Positions 1 through 8,275 of a stretch of DNA of 64,000 bases are shown piece after piece. The stretch is from Elymus sibiricus (Eukaryota > Streptophyta > Magnoliopsida > Poales > Poaceae). A model generated the notes under the pieces. It was not told the origin of the DNA. It searched no databases and worked only from the letters and a program-made list of their open reading frames with translations. The stretch's first letter is position 1, and every line of letters starts with the position of its first letter. The stretch spans positions 2,180,001-2,244,000 of the forward strand of contig CM077673.1 of assembly GCA_039707655.1 (NCBI GenBank), in the 5' to 3' direction. Made by a program: the position numbers and the translations under genes.

Positions 1-1300
1 CCAAAACTCGCAGATTTGGTCCATTCTTACCAGTTTTCTAAGCTATTATTCACTGTTTTTTGGTTGTCGTGGTCGTCCGAACGTTCGGGGAAACCCGGGG
101 TCCGGTTACGGGGACCTCGCAAAAACTCGAAGATTTGGTCCATTCTTACCAGTTTTCTATGCTATTACTCACTCATTTTGGGTCCCGGGGCGATCCAAAT
201 GTTCGGGGAACCCCGGGGTCCGCTTATGGGGAGCTCGCCAAAACTCGCAGATTTTGTCCATTCTGACCAGATTTCTATGCTATCATTCACTGTTTTTCGG
301 TAGTCGTGGTCGTCCGAACATTCGGGGAAGCCCGGGGTGCGGTTACGGGGACCTCGCCAAAACTAGCAGATTTTGTGTGTCCCGGCTAGTTTCCTATGCT
401 ATTACTCACTAATTTTGGGTCCCAGGGCGATCCAAACGTTCGGGGAACCCCGGGGTCTGCATACGGGGACCTGGCCAAAACTCGCAGATTTGGTCCATTC
501 TTACCAGTTTTCTATGCTATTATTCAATGGTTTTTGGTAGTTGTGGTCGTCCGAACGTTCGGGGAGGCTTGGGATGCGGTTACGGGGACCTCGCCAAAAC
601 TAACAAATTTTGTCTGTTCTAGCCAGTTTTCTATGCTATTACTCACTGATTTTGGGTCCCGGGGTGATCCAAACGTTCGGGGAACCCCGGGGTCCGCTTA
701 CGGGGACTTCGCCAAAACTCGTAGATTGTTCCATTCTTACCAGTTTTCTGTGCTATTATTCCCTGTTTTTTGGTTGTCGTGGTCGTCCAAACGTTCGGGG
801 AAGCCCGTGGACCGGTTACGGGGACCTCGCCAAAACTCACAGATTTGGTCCATTCTTACCTGTTTTCTATGCTATGACTCAGTGATTTTGGTTCCCGAGG
901 CGATCCAAATGTTGGGGAACCCCGGAGTCCGCTTACTGGGACCTCGCCAAAACTCGCAGATTTTGTCCATTCTGACCAGATTTCTATGCTATTATTCACT
1001 GTTTTTTTGTTGTCGTGGTCGTCCGAACATTCGGGGAAGCCCGTGGACCGGTTACGGGGACCTCGCCAAACTAGCAGATTTTGCCTGTTCCGGCCAGTTT
1101 TCTATACTACTACTCACTAATTTTGGGTCTCGGGGCGATCCAAAAGTTCGGGAAACCCCGGGGTCTGCTTACGAGCACCTCGCCAAAACTCGCAGATTTG
1201 GTCCATTCTGACCAGTTTTCTATGCTATTATTCACTGTTTTTGGTTGTCGTGGTCGTCCCAACATTTGGGAATGCCCGGGGTCCGGTTACGTGGGCCTCG
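1..1300 (+). repeat. 11-mer HOR unit 1
   Basis: The monomers start at 1, 120, 238, 357, 475, 594, 712, 830, 947, 1066 and 1183. Monomers 1-10 correspond to m1-m10 of the 13-mer. The last is a chimera of m11 and m13. Private bases are CCCAGGGCGA near 424 and TCTATACTAC near 1117. Confidence 0.95.
1183..1300 (+). repeat. Chimeric monomer m11/m13 defining the 11-mer
   Basis: The first part (CCATTCTGACCAGTTTTC) matches m11 of the 13-mer, a B monomer. From the central box on it is class A and follows m13 (CACTGTTTTTGGTTGTCG). The last third has many private changes (ACATTTGGGAATGCC, TTACGTGGGCCTCG), so it is more diverged than its neighbours. Equivalent copies lie at 2483-2600, 3783-3900 and 5083-5200. 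Fusing m11 to m13 removes two monomers, which matches 1537 minus 1300 = 237 bp. Confidence 0.8.
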
Positions 1301-2600
1301 CCAAAACTCGCAGATTTGGTCCATTCTTACCAGTTTTCTAAGCTATTATTCACTGTTTTTTGGTTGTCGTGGTCGTCCGAACGTTCGGGGAAACCCGGGG
1401 TCCGGTTACGGGGACCTCGCAAAAACTCGAAGATTTGTTCCATTCTTACCAGTTTTCTATGCTATTACTCACTCATTTTGGGTCCCGGGGCGATCCAAAT
1501 GTTCGGGGAACCCCGGGGTCCGCTTATGGGGAGCTCGCCAAAACTCGCAGATTTTGTCCATTCTGACCAGATTTCTATGCTATCATTCACTGTTTTTCGG
1601 TAGTCGTGGTCGTCCGAACATTCGGGGAAGCCCGGGGTGCGGTTACGGGGACCTCGCCAAAACTAGCAGATTTTGTGTGTCCCGGCTAGTTTCCTATGCT
1701 ATTACTCACTAATTTTGGGTCCCGGGGCGATCCAAACGTTCGGGGAACCCCGGGGTCTGCATACGGGGACCTGGCCAAAACTCGCAGATTTGGTCCATTC
1801 TTACCAGTTTTCTATGCTATTATTCAATGGTTTTTGGTAGTTGTGGTCGTCCGAACGTTCGGGGAGGCTTGGGATGCGGTTACGGGGACCTCGCCAAAAC
1901 TAACAAATTTTGTCTGTTCTAGCCAGTTTTCTATGCTATTACTCACTGATTTTGGGTCCCGGGGTGATCCAAACGTTCGGGGAACCCCGGGGTCCGCTTA
2001 CGGGGACTTCGCCAAAACTCGTAGATTGTTCCATTCTTACCAGTTTTCTGTGCTATTATTCCCTGTTTTTTGGTTGTCGTGGTCGTCCAAACGTTCGGGG
2101 AAGCCCGTGGACCGGTTACGGGGACCTCGCCAAAACTCACAGATTTGGTCCATTCTTACCTGTTTTCTATGCTATGACTCAGTGATTTTGGTTCCCGAGG
2201 CGATCCAAATGTTGGGGAACCCCGGAGTCCGCTTACTGGGACCTCGCCAAAACTCGCAGATTTTGTCCATTCTGACCAGATTTCTATGCTATTATTCACT
2301 GTTTTTTTGTTGTCGTGGTCGTCCGAACATTCGGGGAAGCCCGTGGACCGGTTACGGGGACCTCGCCAAACTAGCAGATTTTGCCTGTTCCGGCCAGTTT
2401 TCTATGCTACTACTCACTAATTTTGGGTCTCGGGGCGATCCAAAAGTTCGGGAAACCCCGGGGTCTGCTTACGAGCACCTCGCCAAAACTCGCAGATTTG
2501 GTCCATTCTGACCAGTTTTCTATGCTATTATTCACTGTTTTTGGTTGTCGTGGTCGTCCCAACATTTGGGAATGCCCGGGGTCCGGTTACGTGGGCCTCG
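1301..2600 (+). repeat. 11-mer HOR unit 2
   Basis: It has the same monomer order and lengths as the first 1300-bp unit. One private base was seen: GATTTGTTCC in monomer 2 near 1438, where the other units have GATTTGGTCC. Confidence 0.95.
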
Positions 2601-3900
2601 CCAAAACTCGCAGATTTGGTCCATTCTTACCAGTTTTCTAAGCTATTATTCACTGTTTTTTGGTTGTCGTGGTCGTCCGAACGTTCGGGGAAACCCGGGG
2701 TCCGGTTACGGGGACCTCGCAAAAACTCGAAGATTTGGTCCATTCTTACCAGTTTTCTATGCTATTACTCACTCATTTTGGGTCCCGGGGCGATCCAAAT
2801 GTTCGGGGAACCCCGGGGTCCGCTTATGGGGAGCTCGCCAAAACTCGCAGATTTTGTCCATTCTGACCAGATTTCTATGCTATCATTCACTGTTTTTCGG
2901 TAGTCGTGGTCGTCCGAACATTCGGGGAAGCCCGGGGTGCGGTTACGGGGACCTCGCCAAAACTAGCAGATTTTGTGTGTCCCGGCTAGTTTCCTATGCT
3001 ATTACTCACTAATTTTGGGTCCCGGGGCGATCCAAACGTTCGGGGAACCCCGGGGTCTGCATACGGGGACCTGGCCAAAACTCGCAGATTTGGTCCATTC
3101 TTACCAGTTTTCTATGCTATTATTCAATGGTTTTTGGTAGTTGTGGTCGTCCGAACGTTCGGGGAGGCTTGGGATGCGGTTACGGGGACCTCGCCAAAAC
3201 TAACAAATTTTGTCTGTTCTAGCCAGTTTTCTATGCTATTACTCACTGATTTTGGGTCCCGGGGTGATCCAAACGTTCGGGGAACCCCGGGGTCCGCTTA
3301 CGGGGACTTCGCCAAAACTCGTAGATTGTTCCATTCTTACCAGTTTTCTGTGCTATTATTCCCTGTTTTTTGGTTGTCGTGGTCGTCCAAACGTTCGGGG
3401 AAGCCCGTGGACCGGTTACGGGGACCTCGCCAAAACTCACAGATTTGGTCCATTCTTACCTGTTTTCTATGCTATGACTCAGTGATTTTGGTTCCCGAGG
3501 CGATCCAAATGTTGGGGAACCCCGGAGTCCGCTTACTGGGACCTCGCCAAAACTCGCAGATTTTGTCCATTCTGACCAGATTTCTATGCTATTATTCACT
3601 GTTTTTTTGTTGTCGTGGTCGTCCGAACATTCGGGGAAGCCCGTGGACCGGTTACGGGGACCTCGCCAAACTAGCAGATTTTGCCTGTTCCGGCCAGTTT
3701 TCTATGCTACTACTCACTAATTTTGGGTCTCGGGGCGATCCAAAAGTTCGGGAAACCCCGGGGTCTGCTTACGAGCACCTCGCCAAAACTCGCAGATTTG
3801 GTCCATTCTGACCAGTTTTCTATGCTATTATTCACTGTTTTTGGTTGTCGTGGTCGTCCCAACATTTGGGAATGCCCGGGGTCCGGTTACGTGGGCCTCG
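2601..3900 (+). repeat. 11-mer HOR unit 3
   Basis: It appears identical to the following unit at every position I compared, with the same 11 monomers and lengths. Confidence 0.95.
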
Positions 3901-5200
3901 CCAAAACTCGCAGATTTGGTCCATTCTTACCAGTTTTCTAAGCTATTATTCACTGTTTTTTGGTTGTCGTGGTCGTCCGAACGTTCGGGGAAACCCGGGG
4001 TCCGGTTACGGGGACCTCGCAAAAACTCGAAGATTTGGTCCATTCTTACCAGTTTTCTATGCTATTACTCACTCATTTTGGGTCCCGGGGCGATCCAAAT
4101 GTTCGGGGAACCCCGGGGTCCGCTTATGGGGAGCTCGCCAAAACTCGCAGATTTTGTCCATTCTGACCAGATTTCTATGCTATCATTCACTGTTTTTCGG
4201 TAGTCGTGGTCGTCCGAACATTCGGGGAAGCCCGGGGTGCGGTTACGGGGACCTCGCCAAAACTAGCAGATTTTGTGTGTCCCGGCTAGTTTCCTATGCT
4301 ATTACTCACTAATTTTGGGTCCCGGGGCGATCCAAACGTTCGGGGAACCCCGGGGTCTGCATACGGGGACCTGGCCAAAACTCGCAGATTTGGTCCATTC
4401 TTACCAGTTTTCTATGCTATTATTCAATGGTTTTTGGTAGTTGTGGTCGTCCGAACGTTCGGGGAGGCTTGGGATGCGGTTACGGGGACCTCGCCAAAAC
4501 TAACAAATTTTGTCTGTTCTAGCCAGTTTTCTATGCTATTACTCACTGATTTTGGGTCCCGGGGTGATCCAAACGTTCGGGGAACCCCGGGGTCCGCTTA
4601 CGGGGACTTCGCCAAAACTCGTAGATTGTTCCATTCTTACCAGTTTTCTGTGCTATTATTCCCTGTTTTTTGGTTGTCGTGGTCGTCCAAACGTTCGGGG
4701 AAGCCCGTGGACCGGTTACGGGGACCTCGCCAAAACTCACAGATTTGGTCCATTCTTACCTGTTTTCTATGCTATGACTCAGTGATTTTGGTTCCCGAGG
4801 CGATCCAAATGTTGGGGAACCCCGGAGTCCGCTTACTGGGACCTCGCCAAAACTCGCAGATTTTGTCCATTCTGACCAGATTTCTATGCTATTATTCACT
4901 GTTTTTTTGTTGTCGTGGTCGTCCGAACATTCGGGGAAGCCCGTGGACCGGTTACGGGGACCTCGCCAAACTAGCAGATTTTGCCTGTTCCGGCCAGTTT
5001 TCTATGCTACTACTCACTAATTTTGGGTCTCGGGGCGATCCAAAAGTTCGGGAAACCCCGGGGTCTGCTTACGAGCACCTCGCCAAAACTCGCAGATTTG
5101 GTCCATTCTGACCAGTTTTCTATGCTATTATTCACTGTTTTTGGTTGTCGTGGTCGTCCCAACATTTGGGAATGCCCGGGGTCCGGTTACGTGGGCCTCG
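3901..5200 (+). repeat. 11-mer HOR unit 4
   Basis: This is the last complete 11-mer. Its terminal chimeric monomer (5083-5200) is followed by the start of a fifth unit that later becomes a 13-mer. Confidence 0.95.
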
Positions 5201-6738
5201 CCAAAACTCGCAGATTTGGTCCATTCTTACCAGTTTTCTAAGCTATTATTCACTGTTTTTTGGTTGTCGTGGTCGTCCGAACGTTCGGGGAAACCCGGGG
5301 TCCGGTTACGGGGACCTCGCAAAAACTCGAAGATTTGGTCCATTCTTACCAGTTTTCTATGCTATTACTCACTCATTTTGGGTCCCGGGGCGATCCAAAT
5401 GTTCGGGGAACCCCGGGGTCCGCTTATGGGGAGCTCGCCAAAACTCGCAGATTTTGTCCATTCTGACCAGATTTCTATGCTATCATTCACTGTTTTTCGG
5501 TAGTCGTGGTCGTCCGAACATTCGGGGAAGCCCGGGGTGCGGTTACGGGGACCTCGCCAAAACTAGCAGATTTTGTGTGTCCCGGCTAGTTTCCTATGCT
5601 ATTACTCACTAATTTTGGGTCCCGGGGCGATCCAAACGTTCGGGGAACCCCGGGGTCTGCATACGGGGACCTGGCCAAAACTCGCAGATTTGGTCCATTC
5701 TTACCAGTTTTCTATGCTATTATTCAATGGTTTTTGGTAGTTGTGGTCGTCCGAACGTTCGGGGAAGCTCGGGATGCGGTTACGGGGACCTCGCCAAAAC
5801 TAACAAATGTTGTCTGTTCCAGCCAGTTTTCTATGCTATTACTCACTGATTTTGGGTCCCGGGGTGATCCAAACGTTCGGGGAACCCCGGGGTCCGCTTA
5901 CGGGGACTTCGCCAAAACTCGCAGATTGTTCCATTCTTACCAGTTTTCTGTGCTATTATTCACTGTTTTTTGGTTGTCGTGGTCGTCCAAACGTTCGGGG
6001 AAGCCCGTGGACCGGTTACGGGGACCTCGCCAAAACTCACAGATTTGGTCCATTCTTACCTGTTTTCTATGCTATTACTCAGTGATTTTGGTTCCCGAGG
6101 CGATCCAAATGTTCGGGGAACCCCAGAGTCCGCTTACTGGGACCTCGCCAAAACTCGCAGATTTTGTCCATTCTGACCAGATTTCTATGCTATTATTCAC
6201 TGTTTTTTTGTTGTCGTGGTCGTCCGAACATTTGGGGAAGCCCGTGGACAGGTTACGGGGACCTCGCCAAACTAGCAGATTTTGCCTGTTCCGGCCAGTT
6301 TTCTATGCTACTACTCACTAATTTTGGGTCTCGGGGCGATCCAAAAGTTCGGGAAACCCCGGGGTCTGCTTACGAGCACCTCGCCAAAACTCGCAGATTT
6401 AGTCCATTCTGACCAGTTTTCTATGCTATTACTCATTGATTTTGGGTCCCGGGGTGATCCAAACATTCGGGGAACCCGGGGGTCCGCTTACGGGGACTTC
6501 GACAAAACTCGTAGATTTGGTCCGTTCTTACCAGTTTTCTGTGCTATTATTCACTGTTTTTTGGTTGTCGTGGTCGTCCAAACGTTCGGGGAAGCCCGTG
6601 GACCGGTTACGGGGACCTCGCCAAAACTCGCAGGTTTGGTCCATTCTTACCAGTTTTCTGTGCTATTATTCCATGTTTTTGGTTGTCGTGGTCGTCCGAA
6701 CGTTCGGGGAAGCCCGTGGACCGGTTACGGGGACCTCA
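5201..6738 (+). repeat. 13-mer HOR, hybrid with 11-mer type at its start
   Basis: This unit is 1538 bp. m1-m4 carry 11-mer-block variants (CACTGTTTTTTGG in m1, GGAAACCCGGGG, GGGGTCTGCATAC in m4). From m5 on the variants are those of the 13-mers (GGGGAAGCTCGGG near 5766), and m11-m13 are present. Private changes include CATTTGGGG and GGACAGGTT in m9 and a C-to-G change in m11 at 6478. m13 has ATTCCATG, shared with the unit starting at 8276. Confidence 0.93.
6465..6481 (+). other. Single match to the minimal CENP-B box pattern
   Basis: The 17 bases ATTCGGGGAACCCGGGG match the essential-position pattern NTTCGNNNNANNCGGGN known for the CENP-B box. Most B monomers read GTTCGGGGAACCCCGGGG at this place and miss the pattern only at position 14 (C instead of G). 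The match here comes from one private substitution at 6478 in m11. Conservation of this block across the array could reflect protein binding or simply GC-rich sequence. Whether the host has a CENP-B-like protein is unknown. Confidence 0.35.
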
Positions 6739-6856
6739 CCAAAACTCGCAGATTTGGTCCATTCTTACCAGTTTTCTAAGCTATTATTCACTTTTTTTGG
6801 TTGTCGTGGTCGTCCGAACGTTCGGGGAAGCCCGGGGTCCGGTTACGGGGACCTCG
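6739..6856 (+). repeat. Monomer m1 (class A)
   Basis: It is recognised by TTTTCTAAGCTATTATT, where other monomers read TATGC or TGTGC, by a seven-T run before GGTTGTCG, and by CCCGGGGTCCGG near its end. It contains the perfect 12-bp palindrome CCGAACGTTCGG at 6814-6825. Confidence 0.93.
6814..6825. repeat. 12-bp perfect palindrome in A monomers
   Basis: CCGAACGTTCGG equals its own reverse complement. It occurs in m1, m5 and m13 of nearly every HOR. m3 and m9 carry CCGAACATTCGG and m7 and m12 carry CCAAACGTTCGG, each broken by one base, so only some A positions keep it. It lies directly upstream of the conserved GGGGAA block. It could be a dyad for a dimeric binding protein or a cruciform-prone site, but no function is shown by sequence alone. 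Confidence 0.85.
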
Positions 6857-6974
6857 CAAAAACTCGAAGATTTGGTCCATTCTTACCAGTTTTCTATGCT
6901 ATTACTCACTCATTTTGGGTCCCGGGGCGATCCAAATGTTCGGGGAACCCCGGGGTCCGCTTATGGGGAGCTCG
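6857..6974 (+). repeat. Monomer m2 (class B)
   Basis: It starts with CAAAAACTCGAAG rather than CCAAAACTCGCAG and ends with CCGCTTATGGGGAGCTCG. In one HOR haplotype its GTTCGGGG becomes GTTCGATG. It contains the 8-bp palindrome CCCCGGGG at 6948-6955. Confidence 0.92.
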
Positions 6975-7093
6975 CCAAAACTAGCAGATTTTGTCCATTC
7001 TGACCAGATTTCTATGCTATCATTCACAGTTTTTCGGTAGTCGTGGTCGTCCGAACATTCGGGGAAGCCCAGGGTGCGGTTACGGGGACCTCG
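6975..7093 (+). repeat. Monomer m3 (class A)
   Basis: It carries CTGACCAGATTTCTATGC, CTATCATTCAC, TTTTTCGGTAGTCG and CCCGGGGTGCGG (here CCCAGGGTGCGG). The GAACATTCGG form breaks the 12-bp palindrome. It resembles m9, six monomers downstream. Confidence 0.92.
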
Positions 7094-7211
7094 CCAAAAC
7101 TAGCAGATTTTGTGTGTCCCGGCTAGTTTCCTATGCTATTACTCACTAATTTTGGGTCCCGGGGCGATCCAAACGTTCGGGGAACCCCGGGGTCCGCATA
7201 CGGGGACCTGG
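7094..7211 (+). repeat. Monomer m4 (class B)
   Basis: It is marked by CTAGCAGATTTTGTGTGTCC, GGCTAGTTTCCTATGC and CCGCATACGGGGACCTGG. It resembles m10 at its start (CTAGCAGATTTTG), and m4/m10 chimeras occur elsewhere in the array. Confidence 0.92.
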
Positions 7212-7330
7212 CCAAACCTCGCAGATTTGGTCCATTCTTACCAGTTTTCTATGCTATTATTCAATGGTTTTTGGTAGTTGTGGTCGTCCGAACGTTCGGG
7301 GAAGCTCGGGATGCGGTTACGGGGACCTCG
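7212..7330 (+). repeat. Monomer m5 (class A)
   Basis: It is marked by ATTATTCAATGG, TTTTTGGTAGTTGTGG and GAAGCTCGGGATGCGG. It contains the intact CCGAACGTTCGG palindrome. Confidence 0.92.
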
Positions 7331-7448
7331 CCAAAACTAACAAATTTTGTCTGTTCCAGCCAGTTTTCTATGCTATTACTCACTGATTTTGGGTCCCGGG
7401 GTGATCCAAACGTTCGGGGAACCCCGGGGTCCGCTTACGGGGACTTCG
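7331..7448 (+). repeat. Monomer m6 (class B)
   Basis: It is marked by CTAACAAATTTTGTCTG, TTCCAGCC, CGGGGTGATCC and a GGGGACTTCG ending. The GGGGTGATCC and GGGGACTTCG variants are shared with m11. Confidence 0.92.
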
Positions 7449-7566
7449 CCAAAACTCGCAGATTGTTCCATTCTTACCCGTTTTCTGTGCTATTATTCAC
7501 TGTTTTTTGGTTGTCGTGGTCGTCCAAACGTTCGGGGAAGCCCGTGGACCGGTTACGGGGACCTCG
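7449..7566 (+). repeat. Monomer m7 (class A)
   Basis: It is marked by a one-base deletion (GATTGTTCC for GATTTGGTCC with adjacent change), TTTTCTGTGCTATTATT, CGTCCAAACGTTCGG and CCCGTGGACC. The second half is almost the same as m12. Confidence 0.92.
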
Positions 7567-7684
7567 CCAAAACTCACAGATTTGGTCCATTCTTACCTGT
7601 TTTCTATGCTATTACTCAGTGATTTTGGTTCCCGAGGCGATCCAAATGTTCGGGGAACCCCAGAGTCCGCTTACTGGGACCTCG
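7567..7684 (+). repeat. Monomer m8 (class B)
   Basis: It is marked by ACTCACAGATTTGG, TTACCTGTTTTC, ACTCAGTGATTTTGG, TTCCCGAGGCGATCC, CCCCAGAGTCC and CTTACTGGGACC. Loss of CCCCGGGG makes it the B monomer least like the CENP-B pattern. Confidence 0.92.
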
Positions 7685-7803
7685 CCAAAACTCGCAGATT
7701 TTGTCCATTCTGACCAGATTTCTATGCTATTATTCACTGTTTTTTTGTTGTCGTGGTCGTCCGAACATTCGGGGAAGCCCGTGGACCGGTTACGGGGACC
7801 TCG
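7685..7803 (+). repeat. Monomer m9 (class A)
   Basis: It shares CTGACCAGATTTCTATGC with m3 but has ATTATTCACTG, a TTTTTTTGTTGTCG tract, GAACATTCGG and CCCGTGGACC. Confidence 0.92.
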
Positions 7804-7920
7804 CCAAACTAGCAGATTTTGCCTGTTCCGGCCAGTTTTCTATGCTACTACTCACTAATTTTGGGTCTCGGGGCGATCCAAAAGTTCGGGAAACCCCGGG
7901 GTCTGCTTACGAGCACCTCG
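7804..7920 (+). repeat. Monomer m10 (class B)
   Basis: It is 117 bp because it starts CCAAACTAG, one A short. It also has TTTTGCCTGTTCCGGCC, CTACTACTCACTAA, GGGTCTCGGGGCG, AAAGTTCGGGAAACC and a CTTACGAGCACCTCG ending. Confidence 0.92.
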
Positions 7921-8038
7921 CCAAAACTCGCAGATTTAGTCCATTCTGACCAGTTTTCTATGCTATTACTCATTGATTTTGGGTCCCGGGGTGATCCAAA
8001 CATTTGGGGAACCCCGGGGTCCGCTTACGGGGACTTCG
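7921..8038 (+). repeat. Monomer m11 (class B)
   Basis: It is marked by CAGATTTAGTCC, ATTACTCATTGATTTTGG, GGGGTGATCCAAACATT and a GGGGACTTCG ending. It follows m10, giving the only B-B junction in the unit. Confidence 0.92.
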
Positions 8039-8157
8039 ACAAAACTCGTAGATTTGGTCCGTTCTTACCAGTTTTCTGTGCTATTATTCACTGTTTTTTG
8101 GTTGTTGTGGTCGTCCAAACGTTCGGGGAAGCCCGTGGACCGGTTACGGGGACCTCG
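8039..8157 (+). repeat. Monomer m12 (class A)
   Basis: It starts ACAAAACTCGTAG and has TTTGGTCCGTTCTTACC, TTTTCTGTGC, CGTCCAAACGTTCGG and CCCGTGGACC. It is close to m7. Confidence 0.92.
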
Positions 8158-8275
8158 CCAAAACTCGCAGGTTTGGTCCATTCTTACCAGTTTTCTGTGC
8201 TATTATTCACTGTTTTTGGTTGTCGTAGTCGTCCGAACGTTCGGGGAAGCCCGTGGACCGGTTACGGGGACCTCA
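8158..8275 (+). repeat. Monomer m13 (class A)
   Basis: It is marked by CTCGCAGGTTTGGTCC, TTTTCTGTGC, a five-T run before GGTTGTCG, and a final GGGGACCTCA that gives CTCACC at the m13/m1 junction. That junction was used to find every HOR start. It exists as GTCGTAGTCGTCC, GTCGTGGTCATCC or GTCGTGGTCGTCC in different units. Confidence 0.92.

Larger units (their letters stand above)
1..5200 (+). repeat. Block of four near-identical 1300-bp 11-mer HORs
   Basis: Four consecutive 1300-bp units start at 1, 1301, 2601 and 3901. Each has 11 monomers of 119, 118, 119, 118, 119, 118, 118, 117, 119, 117 and 118 bp in class order ABABABABABA. By eye I found only three single-base differences among the four: two private to the first unit (about 424 and 1117) and one to the second (about 1438). 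Units three and four look identical. This implies very recent amplification, or possibly assembly duplication. Block-specific variants include GGGGAGGCTTGGGATGCGG in monomer 5 and a one-base deletion in monomer 8 (ATGTTGGGGAAC). Confidence 0.95.
6739..8275 (+). repeat. Reference 13-mer HOR (1537 bp), monomers m1-m13
   Basis: This is the first unit that is 13-mer type throughout, and it is used here as the reference. Class order is ABABABABABBAA, with lengths 118, 118, 119, 118, 119, 118, 118, 118, 119, 117, 118, 119 and 118. Like monomers are therefore adjacent at m10-m11 (B-B), m12-m13 and m13-m1 (A-A). Private variants include AAACCTCG at the start of m5 and GTTGTTGTGG in m12. m13 has GTCGTAGTCGTCC. 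Confidence 0.95.

Noticed and set aside
643..840. Minus-strand open frame of 65 codons repeated every 1300 bp.
   Set aside because: It crosses two monomers without respecting any boundary and is lost in the 13-mer versions. It is a by-product of stop-poor GC-rich monomer sequence.
1..5200. Protein or RNA gene cluster with a 1300-bp repeat unit, such as a ribosomal spacer or histone-like cluster.
   Set aside because: The 1300 bp resolves fully into eleven ~118-bp monomers that continue for 64 kb. No rRNA, tRNA or coding sequence is seen between them.
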